A stretch of DNA of 64,000 bases from UBA1431 sp002329665 (GTDB lineage: Bacteria > Bacillota > Clostridia > Christensenellales > UBA1431). The notes beneath the pieces were generated by a model, which had not been told where the DNA came from, did no database searches, and saw only the letters and a program-made list of their open reading frames with translations. The DNA lies in NCBI GenBank assembly GCA_040772545.1, contig JAXGXY010000001.1, forward strand, positions 124,001 through 188,000. The letters run 5' to 3'. The position numbers were made by a program, and so were the translations under genes. This document shows positions 18,741-28,500 of this stretch, piece by piece; position 1 is the first letter of the stretch, and the number at the start of each line of letters is the position of its first letter.

Positions 18741-20402
18741 TTAACCAAGCCCGTGGATCACGCCGTTGTCGTCGATGTCGATGCGCTCGGACGCAGGCAC
18801 CGGCGGCAGGCCGGGCATCGTGATGACCGAGCCGGTGTACACCACCACGAAACCGGCGCCGGCGTTCAGGCGCGCCCGCCGCACGCGCACGGTGAATCCT
18901 TCCGGGCAGCCCAAACGCTTGGGATCGTCGGTGAGCGACATCGGCGTTTTGGCCATGCATACGGGCAGGCGTGCGAACCCGAGCGCCTCGATGCGCGCGA
19001 AGTCCTCCATCGCCTGCGGGTCGAACTTCGCGTCCGCGCCCCCGTAGACGCGCCGTACGATGGCGCGCACTTTTTCGGGAAAGGGCAGGGCGTCGTCGTA
19101 GAGGAAACCAGGCGTCAAGCCGTTTCCGTTGGTTGCCTGTACAACTGCCCCGGCAAGCGCCACGGCGCCGTCGGCCCCCTGGGCCCAGGCGTCGGTGGGC
19201 ACGGCCGGGATGCCTATCTTCCGGCAGTGGTCGATGATGCAGGCCGTCTCCTCGGGGATGTCGGCCGAGAAGGTGTTGATGGCGACGACCGTCGGTAGGG
19301 CGAACAGCCCGGTAAGGTTAAAAAGGTGGCGCGTGAGGTTGGGGAGCCCGCGCCTTAGGGCGTCCAGGTCCAGCTTGTCGCCGCCGTTGTTCCCGTGATA
19401 CTTCAGCGCGCGCGCGGTGACGACCACTACGGCGGCGTCGGGCCAGAGGCCGTGCTGGCGGCATTTGATGTTGACGAACTTCTCGGCGCCCAGGTCGGCC
19501 CCGAACCCCGCTTCGGTCACGAGGTAGTCGCCGAGCTTGAGCCCCATGCGGGTGGCGATGATGCTCGAGCATCCGTGCGCGATGTTGGCAAACGGCCCGC
19601 CGTGCATCAGGACGGGGGTATGTTCGAGCGACTGCACGAGGTTGGGCTTGAACGCGTCCTTGAGCAGCGCGGCCAGCGCGCCCTGTGCGCGCAGGTCTCT
19701 GACGGTGACGGGGGCTCCGTCCGTGTCGCAGGCGACGATGATTTGGGCGAGGCGTCGCTTGAGTTCCGCGCGGTTCGCGCTCAGGCAGAGCACGGCCATG
19801 ATCTCGGACGCCGCCGTGATGTCGAAACCGTCTTTTCGTGAAACGCAGGACCTGCCGCCGGCTCCGCTGATGATGTGCCGAAGCTGCCGGTCGTTGACGT
19901 CCATGCACCGGCGCCAGGTGATGGCGCACGGGTCGATCCCGAGCTTGTTGCCGTGGTAGATATGGTTGTCGATGACGGCGGCCAGCAGGTTGTTGGCGGC
20001 GGTCACCGCGTGCAGGTCGCCGGTGAAATGCAGGTTGATGTCCTCCATCGGCACGACCTGGGAATACCCGCCGCCGGTGGCGCCGCCCTTTCGGCCGAAC
20101 GTCGGGCCGAGGGAAGGCTCCCTGAGCGCGACGACGGCCCTGTGGCCGAGCTTATTTAGTCCGTCTCCCAGCGCGATGGTGATGGTGGTTTTCCCCTCGC
20201 CGGCGGGGGTGGGGTTCAGCGCGGTTACCAGGACGAGCTTCCCGTTGGGGCGGGCGGAAATACGGCTGAGGATATGGGGCGAAACCTTGGCCTTGTACCG
20301 CCCGTATGGCTCGTAATCCTTTTCGTTCAGGCCAAGAACCTCCGCGATTTTTGAAATATCTTCAAGCACCGCGCCGCGCGCGATTTCCATGTCACTTGGC
20401 AA
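18741..20402 (-). CDS. fhs: Formate-tetrahydrofolate ligase
   Basis: 553 residues, near the family norm of about 556. It starts with the conserved region leading to TPAGEGKTT (P-loop) and EPSLGPTFGRKGGATGGG, and includes the FTGDLHAVTAANNLLAA segment. It joins formate to tetrahydrofolate using ATP, giving 10-formyl-THF for purine synthesis and, in acetogens, the methyl branch of the Wood-Ljungdahl pathway; no other gene of that pathway is nearby. The start appears to be TTG at 20402 after AGGAAGTGG; an ATG four codons later is possible. Transcribed alone. Confidence 0.95.
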   Translation of the reverse strand: MPSDMEIARGAVLEDISKIAEVLGLNEKDYEPYGRYKAKVSPHILSRISARPNGKLVLVTALNPTPAGEGKTTITIALGDGLNKLGHRAVVALREPSLGPTFGRKGGATGGGYSQVVPMEDINLHFTGDLHAVTAANNLLAAVIDNHIYHGNKLGIDPCAITWRRCMDVNDRQLRHIISGAGGRSCVSRKDGFDITAASEIMAVLCLSANRAELKRRLAQIIVACDTDGAPVTVRDLRAQGALAALLKDAFKPNLVQSLEHTPVLMHGGPFANIAHGCSSIIATRMGLKLGDYLVTEAGFGADLGAEKFVNIKCRQHGLWPDAAVVVVTARALKYHGNNGGDKLDLDALRRGLPNLTRHLFNLTGLFALPTVVAINTFSADIPEETACIIDHCRKIGIPAVPTDAWAQGADGAVALAGAVVQATNGNGLTPGFLYDDALPFPEKVRAIVRRVYGGADAKFDPQAMEDFARIEALGFARLPVCMAKTPMSLTDDPKRLGCPEGFTVRVRRARLNAGAGFVVVYTGSVITMPGLPPVPASERIDIDDNGVIHGLG

Positions 20403-20482
20403 GGGCTTACCACTTCCTTCGGCCGGGCATAGATGCCCACCCCATTATATTTGAAGAACAAAGATTGTGTTAATGCTTCCGG

Positions 20483-21049
20483 TTACCGCGACGTCCGCCG
20501 CGCGGGGCATCCGACGAGGTGGTCGTTCACCATACCGACCGCCTGCATGAAAGCGTAACAGATGGTCGGGCCGACGAAGGAGAACCCCCGCGCCTTCAGC
20601 GCGCGGCTCATCGCCTCCGAAACCGGCGTGCTGGAAGGGACCTTGGCGGGGTCCGTCCAGGCGTTGACGATGGGGCGGTGGCCGACGAACGACCAGATGA
20701 AGGCTTCAAAACTCCCGTATTCCGCGCAAACGTCGAGGAAGGCGCGGGCGTTTTTCACCGCCGCGGTTATTTTCCTACGGTTGCGGATGCAGGCGGGATC
20801 GGCCATCAGTGCATCGATCTTTTCCGGCCCGTATCCCGATAACACGCGGGGGTCGAACCCGTCGAAGGCTTCGCGGAGCCGCTCGCGCTTTCTCAGCACG
20901 ATTGCCCAGCTCAGGCCGGCCTGCATGCCCTCGAGCACGAGGAACTCGAACAGCACCCTGTCGTCGTGCACGGGCCTGCCCCATTCGGTATCGTGGTAAA
21001 GGCGCTCCATTTTCGAATTGTTGGCCCAGGGGCAAATGACGGTATGCAT
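20483..21049 (-). CDS. tag: DNA-3-methyladenine glycosylase I
   Basis: 188 residues, the size of E. coli Tag. The four zinc ligands typical of the family are visible with the expected spacing: Cys6, His19, His177 and Cys181. EGMQAGLSW and GFSFVGPTICYAFMQAVG are conserved Tag segments. It removes 3-methyladenine from alkylated DNA in the cytoplasm. The start is ATG 21049; the GTG four codons upstream is part of the GGGAGG ribosome site. Confidence 0.94.
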   Translation of the reverse strand: MHTVICPWANNSKMERLYHDTEWGRPVHDDRVLFEFLVLEGMQAGLSWAIVLRKRERLREAFDGFDPRVLSGYGPEKIDALMADPACIRNRRKITAAVKNARAFLDVCAEYGSFEAFIWSFVGHRPIVNAWTDPAKVPSSTPVSEAMSRALKARGFSFVGPTICYAFMQAVGMVNDHLVGCPARRTSR

Positions 21050-21115
21050 ACATCCTCCCACAACACGTTAGACATAATTATACCGCGATTGGGGCGGCCT
21101 GTACATATCCTTTAC

Positions 21116-21144
21116 TTGTCAGACGGCGGCGCGCTGTGTACAAT
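21116..21144 (+). promoter_or_regulatory. Sigma-A-like promoter of panE
   Basis: TTGTCA (21116-21121), 17-base spacer, TACAAT (21139-21144), about 30 bases before the panE start. Confidence 0.7.
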
Positions 21145-21173
21145 AAGTGAGGGTTGATAAGGAGTGAAAGCTT

Positions 21174-22088
21174 TTGAGGACGATCCGGCGCGTGGCGCTC
21201 ATCGGCCTCGGCGCGATCGGCAGCGCGTATGCACAGCGTTTGAATTCCGCGCAAGGCGCGGAGCTTACCGTGGTCGCAGGGGGGATGCGCAAGGCCCGCC
21301 TGGAAAATGGCGTGACGATAAACGGCGAGCGGGTGTTCTTCTCCGTTGCCGAAGAAGGCCCGCCCGCCGACCTTGTATTATTCTGCACGAAGTACCACCA
21401 GTTGGACCAGGCGATACGGGACGTGGAAAGCTTCGTCGGGCCGGACACGCTTCTGCTTTCGCTGTTGAACGGCATCAGCGGCGAATCGCGCATCGGAAAA
21501 ACGTACGGCATGGACAACGTCCTCTACGGCAGATGCGTCGGCATCGACGCCGTGCGCGACGAAACGGGCGTGCGTTTTTCGAGCGTCGGGCATATCCAGT
21601 TCGGAAGGCTGAAAAACGACCCTGTGCCGCCCGAGGTGCAGGCCGTCGCCGCGCTCTTCGGGGCGGCGGGCATCCCCAGCGAGGTCCCCGCGGACATGCG
21701 CCGCGCGATCTGGTGGAAGTTCATGGTGAACGTGGGCGTGAACCAGGCCTCGGCCGTGCTGGGGGCCCCGTACGGCGTGTTCATGGACGTGCCCGAGGCG
21801 CACAAGCTGATGCGCAGCGCGATGGAAGAAGTGGTCGCGCTCTCGAAGGCGGCGGGCGTGAACCTCGTGCCTAAGGACATGGACGAACTCGACCGGGTGC
21901 TGTCCGGGCTGTCGAAGAACGGGAAGACGTCCATGCTCCAGGACATGGAGGCCGGCCGCAAGACCGAGGTGGAGCTTTTCTCCGGCGCGGTCATGGAACT
22001 GGGCAGGGAATACGGCGTTCCCACGCCGGTGAACGAGATGCTCCATATGATCATCGTCGCGAAGGAAAAGGCGGCGCGGCTTGGATAG
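21174..22088 (+). CDS. panE: 2-dehydropantoate 2-reductase (ketopantoate reductase)
   Basis: 304 residues with an N-terminal Rossmann fold (VALIGLGAIGSAYAQRL), the LLNGISGE segment and a C-terminal helical domain with WWKFMVNVGVNQ, the ApbA/PanE signature. It reduces ketopantoate to pantoate with NADPH for CoA synthesis; some family members act on other 2-keto acids. The start is TTG at 21174 with AAGGAG nine bases upstream. panB and panC are not nearby. Confidence 0.88.
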   Translation: MRTIRRVALIGLGAIGSAYAQRLNSAQGAELTVVAGGMRKARLENGVTINGERVFFSVAEEGPPADLVLFCTKYHQLDQAIRDVESFVGPDTLLLSLLNGISGESRIGKTYGMDNVLYGRCVGIDAVRDETGVRFSSVGHIQFGRLKNDPVPPEVQAVAALFGAAGIPSEVPADMRRAIWWKFMVNVGVNQASAVLGAPYGVFMDVPEAHKLMRSAMEEVVALSKAAGVNLVPKDMDELDRVLSGLSKNGKTSMLQDMEAGRKTEVELFSGAVMELGREYGVPTPVNEMLHMIIVAKEKAARLG

Positions 22089-22153
22089 CCGGAGCTTTTG
22101 CAGGCAGAATAGTGTGTGAAAAAGAGTTTTCGGGCTGAAAAGGAGAAGATGAA

Positions 22154-22990
22154 ATGAACAACGAAGCGTGCAGCGGAGTCTGCGGTTCGGACCCCGCGTG
22201 CGAGGGCTGCGGCAGCAACCCGCAGAAGCAGGACTTTCGCCGGCCGACGCATGAACGCAACGACATAAAAAAGGTGATCGGCGTGATCAGCGGCAAGGGC
22301 GGCGTGGGCAAATCCCTCGTTGCCGCGCTCCTCGCTGTGGCGCTCCGGCGCAAAGGCTATAAGGTGGGGATACTGGACGCCGACATCACAGGCCCCTCCG
22401 TTCCCCGCATGTTCGGCGTGTACAAGCCGGCCGTGCAGGGGGAGGACGGCCTGTATCCGCAGAGAACGCATAACGATATTTCGGTCATGTCCATCAACCT
22501 GTTGCTCGAGGACGAGGAAACGCCGGTGATCTGGCGCGGACCCCTCATCGGGGACGTCGTGCGGCAGTTCTGGACGGACGTGGTATGGGGGGAACTCGAT
22601 TTTTTGATTCTCGATATGCCGCCGGGGACGGGCGATGTGCCGCTCACCGTCTTCCAGACGATCGAACTCGACGGCGTGATCCTGGTCACCTCGCCGCAGG
22701 AACTGGTGAACATGGTCGTGAAAAAAGCGTACAACATGGCGAGGACCATGGAAGTGCCGGTGCTGGGCGTGGTCGAGAACATGAGCTATTACGAGTGCGA
22801 AGGATGCGGCAAAAAGGTCGAACTGTTCGGAGAGAGCAGGCTCGACGCGGTCGCCGCCGAGATGGGCGTGCGGGCACTCGCGCGCATCCCATTAGACCCC
22901 GGCCTTTCCGCGCTGGGCGATGCGGGCAGGCTGGAGGCGGCCAACGTCGACGCGCTCGCGGACGCCGTCGAAATGATGGAAAACCTATAA
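22154..22990 (+). CDS. Mrp/NBP35-family iron-sulfur carrier ATPase
   Basis: 278 residues. A cysteine-rich N-terminus (CSGVCGSDPACEGC) is followed by a deviant Walker A, SGKGGVGKS, the DADITGPSVPRMFG segment and, near the C-terminus, a CEGCGK pair that binds a bridging 4Fe-4S cluster at the dimer interface. Proteins of this type carry clusters to apo-enzymes. The extra N-terminal cysteines are common in anaerobes. A good AAGGAGAAG site precedes the ATG, 65 bases after panE. Confidence 0.9.
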   Translation: MNNEACSGVCGSDPACEGCGSNPQKQDFRRPTHERNDIKKVIGVISGKGGVGKSLVAALLAVALRRKGYKVGILDADITGPSVPRMFGVYKPAVQGEDGLYPQRTHNDISVMSINLLLEDEETPVIWRGPLIGDVVRQFWTDVVWGELDFLILDMPPGTGDVPLTVFQTIELDGVILVTSPQELVNMVVKKAYNMARTMEVPVLGVVENMSYYECEGCGKKVELFGESRLDAVAAEMGVRALARIPLDPGLSALGDAGRLEAANVDALADAVEMMENL

Positions 22991-23084
22991 GAAGAAACGA
23001 GAAAAAGACGCTGCGCGTTGAAGTTCTTCGGAAAATCCGGAACCAGGCGCAGGCATCTCAGGCGGACAAGGGGGAGGGGAACGG

Positions 23085-23966
23085 ATGAACAGGGTAGACC
23101 TGCATATTCATTCGAACGGGAGCCACGACGGGGAATTCAGCGCCCGGGATATCGTGCGCATGGGTGCGGAACTAGGGATGAAGGCGCTCTCAATAACCGA
23201 CCACAATACGGTAAAATGCGTGAAGGACGCGGTCGAAGCCGGGGAGGAGACAGGGGTCGAAGTGCTTGCGGGCATCGAGATCGAATGCGCCTTCGAAGGG
23301 CTGGTGCTCCATGTACTGGGCTACATGATCGACTTTGAGAGTCCGGAGTACGCTGCGCTGGAGGCGACGATAGTCAAGCGCGAGAGGACCGTCGGCGTCA
23401 AACGCGTGGAGAGGCTCAGGGAAATGGGGATACCGATCGAAGTGGAGGACGTGGCGGCCGTCGCGAAAAACGGCATGTTCACCGGTCCCATTATCGCAAG
23501 CGCGCTGTTTTCAAAACCCGAGGCCAGGACCCATCCTCTGCTCGCCCGCTATTTTAACGGGGAAAGCAGGAACCCGCTGTCAGATTTTTACTGGGATTTT
23601 GTCGCGTACGGAAAACCGGCGTACGTGCCCAACGAGTATTATTCCCTGAAGGAGATCGTCGGGATCATCCACCGCACGGGAGGCGTGAGCGTGCTCGCCC
23701 ATCCCGGCGCGGTCATCGGCGGCTGCCCCGAGGCGCTTGAAGGGATCGCGGCCGAGGGCGTTCGCGGCGTGGAAGTGTACTGCAGCTACCATTCCAGGGA
23801 GGAGGCCGCATTCTACCTGAGGCGGACGCGCGAGTTGGGCCTTATCCCCACGCTTGGAAGCGATTTTCACGGATATGTCAAGCCGAGCATACGGCTGGGC
23901 GGCTGCGGGTACGAGGACGGGGACGGGATGGACCTGTTGTACGCGCTCAAGGCGGCGAAAGGATGA
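23085..23966 (+). CDS. PHP-domain metal-dependent phosphoesterase
   Basis: 293 residues. PHP-fold metal ligands are all visible: DLHIHSNGSHDG, ITDHNT, GIEIE, LAHPG and SDFHG. The layout matches the YciV/TrpH group, which includes 3',5'-nucleotide phosphatases, but the substrate is not certain. GGGGAGGGGAACGG lies before the ATG. It follows the Mrp gene by 94 bases and may share its transcript. Confidence 0.85.
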   Translation: MNRVDLHIHSNGSHDGEFSARDIVRMGAELGMKALSITDHNTVKCVKDAVEAGEETGVEVLAGIEIECAFEGLVLHVLGYMIDFESPEYAALEATIVKRERTVGVKRVERLREMGIPIEVEDVAAVAKNGMFTGPIIASALFSKPEARTHPLLARYFNGESRNPLSDFYWDFVAYGKPAYVPNEYYSLKEIVGIIHRTGGVSVLAHPGAVIGGCPEALEGIAAEGVRGVEVYCSYHSREEAAFYLRRTRELGLIPTLGSDFHGYVKPSIRLGGCGYEDGDGMDLLYALKAAKG

Positions 23967-23978
23967 AGCGCACCCCTG

Positions 23979-24006
23979 TTGCTTTCATGTACTGATTTAT
24001 TATACA
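23979..24006 (+). promoter_or_regulatory. Candidate promoter of the sugar isomerase-like gene
   Basis: TTGCTT (23979-23984), 16 bases, TATACA (24001-24006), in an AT-rich gap 73 bases before the start at 24079. Confidence 0.5.
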
Positions 24007-24078
24007 CTAGAACCGTGCAAAGTATTGCATGTTGGTGACAAGCTATAGTAAGTGCATCTTAGACAGGAGGAATTGCTG

Positions 24079-24894
24079 ATGCTAACGACACTGTGCGTAT
24101 CCGACGCAGCCCCGCCGAAAGCGCCCTGTCCCCTGAAAGGCGACCTGAAATGGTGTATCGACAAAGCCAAGGAAATCGGCTATGACGGCATCGAGATCCA
24201 CGCCAGAAACCCCGCGCTCATCAACGGTGAAGAACTTGGCGATTACGCGGCGAAAAAGGGCATGGCCATCACGACCATCGGCACGGGCATGGCCTATGCG
24301 TTTGACGGGTACAGCCTGACGCACCCGATGTTCTACAGAAGACAGGAAGCCATAGACGTGGTCAAGGGATTCCTGACCGTGGGCGCCCGGATGGGCGGCG
24401 CGGACGTGATGCTGGCTATCATGAAAGGCCTGTTTCCCGACGGCGCGGACCGGGATGAGTACAAGAACATATTCTACGAGTCCCTGCTCCCCTGCGTGGA
24501 ACTGGCCGAGAAGCTCGGCAACGACCTTACGATCGAAGCCGCGAACCGTTTCGAATGCCCGTATCTCTGGACCGCGGACGAAACGCTGGAGTTCGTGAAC
24601 CGGTTCGACTCCGACCGCGTGACCGTCCACCTGGACACCTTCCATATGAACATCGAGGACAAGGACATGGAAGCTGCGATCCGCATGTGCAAAGGCAAGC
24701 TGGGGCATTTCCACGTCTCCGACAACGACCGCAGGTACCCCGGACACAGCCATGTCGACTTCAAGATGTGCATCGACACGCTCTACGACATCGGCTACAC
24801 CGGCGCCCTCGGCTTCGAATTCTGGGCCGACCCCGACGGGGAAACGGCCGCGCGCCTGGGCCTCGAGCACATCCAGCAGTTCCTGCGCGATTGA
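24079..24894 (+). CDS. Sugar phosphate isomerase/epimerase family protein (TIM barrel)
   Basis: 271 residues with the xylose-isomerase-like / AP-endonuclease-2 barrel: IGYDGIEIHARNP early, LTIEAANRFEC with a metal-ligand Glu, VTVHLDTFHMNIED with Asp/His, FHVSDNDR..PGHSHVD and a final GFEFW. These residues bind a divalent metal in epimerases of this group. The start is ATG 24079, since AGGAGG lies eight bases upstream. The substrate is unknown, and no transport or kinase gene is adjacent. Confidence 0.82.
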   Translation: MLTTLCVSDAAPPKAPCPLKGDLKWCIDKAKEIGYDGIEIHARNPALINGEELGDYAAKKGMAITTIGTGMAYAFDGYSLTHPMFYRRQEAIDVVKGFLTVGARMGGADVMLAIMKGLFPDGADRDEYKNIFYESLLPCVELAEKLGNDLTIEAANRFECPYLWTADETLEFVNRFDSDRVTVHLDTFHMNIEDKDMEAAIRMCKGKLGHFHVSDNDRRYPGHSHVDFKMCIDTLYDIGYTGALGFEFWADPDGETAARLGLEHIQQFLRD

Positions 24895-24920
24895 ATGTGG
24901 CGTCCCGGCGGTTTTCGTAT

Positions 24921-24953
24921 TATAATGAGCGCGGCGAGTATACCTCGCCGCGC
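24921..24953 (+). promoter_or_regulatory. -10 box followed by a 10-bp hairpin
   Basis: TATAAT (24921-24926) is followed at once by GCGCGGCGAG (24929-24938), loop TATAC, and CTCGCCGCGC (24944-24953). No good -35 is seen. It lies in the 147-base gap ahead of the zinc-ribbon gene and could be its promoter with a stable 5' leader hairpin, or a terminator of the isomerase gene. Confidence 0.45.
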
Positions 24954-25041
24954 CTGCATTTTGAAGGGTAAAAAACCTTCCGTGGGGGCGGAGGCGCCCG
25001 CCGTGCGATGCGTTTAAAACGGCCAAAAGGAGGGCCCGGCG

Positions 25042-25455
25042 ATGCCTTGGTACAAACGGATATTCACGGGGCGGTACGGCGTGAAGCGGCTGTCGGTCGT
25101 CCTTTTCGTCATTGCCGGACTGTTGTTGCTGTGGTCGTTTATCATGCCTGTGTACTGGCGCCGTTCGATGCCGCTTTTGGGGGCCTTCGTTTTCATTGCG
25201 CTGGGGTTGTGGCGCTGTCTGTCGAGGAATATTGGGCGCCGCCTTCAGGAAGAGCGGGCGTTCGACATGCTGTGGGCGCGTGTCCGGATGCTGGGGCAGC
25301 GGACAACGCAGGGCTTCCCGGGCCGGGGGAAGGACAGCCGTTTCATCGTCGTCAGGTGCCCGCGCTGCAGGCAGAAACTGCGCGTGCCGCGGGGCAAGGG
25401 ACTCATACGCATCACCTGCAAGCGCTGCACGGGCAAGTTCGAGCGGAAAGTCTGA
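25042..25455 (+). CDS. Two-helix membrane protein with C-terminal zinc ribbon
   Basis: 137 residues. Two hydrophobic helices (VVLFVIAGLLLLWSFIM and MPLLGAFVFIALGLW) are followed by a basic linker and a C-terminal CPRC..ITCKRC arrangement, two CxxC knuckles about 20 residues apart. The linker between knuckles (KLRVPRGKGLIRI) is typical of short conserved clostridial proteins of unknown role. The AGGAGG site before ATG 25042 is strong. Confidence 0.72.
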   Translation: MPWYKRIFTGRYGVKRLSVVLFVIAGLLLLWSFIMPVYWRRSMPLLGAFVFIALGLWRCLSRNIGRRLQEERAFDMLWARVRMLGQRTTQGFPGRGKDSRFIVVRCPRCRQKLRVPRGKGLIRITCKRCTGKFERKV

Positions 25456-25482
25456 GATACGGGCCTAAGATCGGCGCCAGTA

Positions 25483-25491
25483 TGGTATAAT
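25483..25491 (+). promoter_or_regulatory. Extended -10 promoter of purL
   Basis: TGG followed by TATAAT at 25486-25491 gives an extended -10 (TGnTATAAT), 38 bases before the purL start. No convincing -35 is present, as is common for extended -10 promoters. I see no purine riboswitch. Confidence 0.65.
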
Positions 25492-25529
25492 ACGTGAGTA
25501 AAAACGAAAGGACATAAAGGAGATATATC

Positions 25530-28500
25530 ATGGGCTTTGTCAGGCGGCTGTATGTGGAAAAGCGCGGGGGATTCAACGTGAAGGCTTTAGGCCTGAAACG
25601 CGACCTGTGCGAAAACCTCGGCGTCAGTATCGGGAACCTGCGGGTCCTGTACCGGTACGACTTATCGGGCATGGACGACGACGAGTTCATGATGGCGCGG
25701 GCGAGCGTGTTTTCGGAGCCGGCGGTGGACTCGGTCTATGACGAGACGTTCCCCCACGACGACGGCGCACACGTGTTCGCGGTCGAACTTTTGCCGGGGC
25801 AGTATGACCAGCACGCCGACAGCGCGGCGCAGTGCGTACAGCTTCTGACGCAGAAGGAGCGGCCCGAGGTGCGCGTCGCGACGGTGTACGCGCTGACCGG
25901 CGACATTTCAAAAGAGGACCTTCGCCGCATCAAGGACTACGTCATCAACCCGGTCGAATCGCGCGAAGCCTCGACGGAAAAGCCGGATTCGCTCGAAACG
26001 GCCTACGACGTCCCCGGGGACGTTGCGGTGCTCGACGGGTTTTGCAACCTGGACGGGAACGGGCTGAAACAGCTGCACGAAGGCCTCGGGCTGGCGATGC
26101 ACCGCGAGGACCTCGCCTTCTGCCAGCGGTATTTCAGGGACGAGGGGCGCGACCCGACGATCACCGAACTGCGCGTGATCGACACGTACTGGTCCGACCA
26201 TTGCCGGCACACCACTTTTGCCACCCGCATCGTGCGCGTCGATATCGACGAGGGCCCCTTCATGGCAGCGGTCGCGCGCGCGCAGGAAGAATACGAGGCG
26301 GCGCGCGAGAAAGTGTACGGCAAGGATACGCTGCGCCCCGTGTGCCTGATGGATCTTGCCACCATATGCATGAAAGAGGCCAAACGGAACGGCTGGCTCG
26401 ACGACCTGGACGAGAGCGAGGAGATCAACGCCTGTTCTATCCGCGCAACGGTGGACGTGGACGGGAGGGAAGAAGCCTACCTCGTGATGTTCAAGAACGA
26501 GACGCACAACCACCCGACGGAGATCGAGCCGTTCGGCGGCGCGGCCACCTGTCTGGGCGGCGCGATCCGCGACCCGCTCTCGGGGCGCGCGTACGTGTAC
26601 CATGCCATGCGCGTGACCGGCTGCGGCGATCCGCGCGCGCGCGTGGAGGACACGCTCCCCGGGAAGCTCCCGCAGCGCAAGCTGACGGTGGGCGCCGCGC
26701 AGGGGTTCTCGAGCTACGGCAACCAGATCGGGCTCGCCACAGGGCTGGTCGACGAGGTATACCACCCGGCGTTCGTCGCCAAGCGCATGGAGATCGGCGC
26801 GGTGATCGCCGCGGCGCCCGCCGAGAACGTGGTGCGCGGCCGGCCGCAGAAAGGCGACGCGGTCATCCTTGTCGGCGGGCGGACGGGGCGCGACGGCTGC
26901 GGCGGCGCGACCGGATCGAGCAAGGTGCACGACGAACAGAGCATCCTCGTATGCGGCGCGGAGGTCCAGAGGGGCAACCCGATCACCGAGCGCAAGATGC
27001 AGCGCCTGTTCCGCGATCCGGCTTTCAGCCGCCTCGTGAAGCGGTGCAACGACTTCGGCGCTGGCGGCGTATCGGTGGCCATAGGGGAGCTCGCGCCCGG
27101 GCTCGACATCGACCTGGACGCCGTCCCCAAGAAATACGAAGGCCTTGACGGTACGGAACTGGCCATCTCCGAATCGCAGGAGCGCATGGCCGTCGTCGTG
27201 GCCCCCGGGGACGTTGAGAAAGTGTTCAGGCTGTGCGCGGCCGAGAACCTCGAGGCGACGAAGGTCGCTCAAGTCACCGGCGAGGGCCGTATGCGCATGC
27301 GCTGGCGTAATAAGACCATCGTGGACATCTCGCGCGAGTTTCTGGACACCAACGGCGTCGCCCAAAGCGCGTCCGTGCGCTTGCAGGCGCCCCGGGGCGA
27401 CTATTTCGCCACTTATCCCCAGGGCGGCGTAACGGAAGTCTGGCCGCGGGTGATGGCCGGGCTGAACGTGTGCAGCAAGAAGGGCCTCGCCGAGCGGTTC
27501 GACAGCACGATCGGCGCGGCCACGGTGCTCATGCCCTACGGGGGCGCGCGCCAGCTGACCCCCCTGCAGTCCATGGCGGCGAGGATACCGGTGCTTCAGG
27601 GGGAGACGCACACCGGCACGATCATGAGCTACGGCTATGACCCCTACCTCGCGTGCTGGAGCCCGTTCCACGGCGCGGTGTACGCGGTGGTCTGCGCCGT
27701 GTGCAAGATCGCGGCGGCGGGCGGTGAATACAAAAAAACGCGGCTTTCGCTCCAGGAATACTTCGAGCGCCCCTACGACAAACCCGAACGGTGGGGCAAG
27801 CCCTACGCCGCGCTGTTGGGCGCGGGGCTCGCGCAGCGCGCGCTGGGGATCCCGGCGATCGGCGGGAAAGACAGCATGTCGGGGACGTTCAAGGACCTCG
27901 ACGTACCGCCGACCCTATGCGCCTTCGCCGTGTGTGTCGGGGACATGGAAAACGTGATCTCTCCCGAGTTCAAAAAGGCGGGCAACCGCGTGGCGCTGCT
28001 CAGCATCCGCCGCGGCGCGGACGGGCTGCCTGATTTTGCCGAGCTTGAAAGGATGCTCGAAGCGCTCGAGGAAGCCATCCATATGGGGCGCGTCGTCTCC
28101 GCGTTCGTCGTGGACTCCGGCGGGCTGGCGGGCGCCCTGGCGCGCATGGCCTTCGGCAACGGGCTGGGCCTTCGTATGGAAGGCGAATGGGACGGCGCGT
28201 CCCTGTTCGCGCCGCTGCACGGCGACATCGTGGTCGAACTCGCGCCGTACGCGGACATGAAAAGGACTTTCGGCCATCTGGCAAAGGCCGTCGGCACCGT
28301 GAGCGAAAAGCCCGAGATCCGGGTGAACGGCGCCGTGCTGCCCCTCGAAAAACTCGAATCCGCGTGGGCGGGGACGCTCGAAGACATCTTCCCGACGCGC
28401 ACGGAGGAAAGCGTTATTAAGCCTCAAAGCCTGTATACCTCGAGGAACACGGCGCGGCCGGCCGCGTCCGTAGCGTCGCCTCGCGTCGTCATACCCGTGT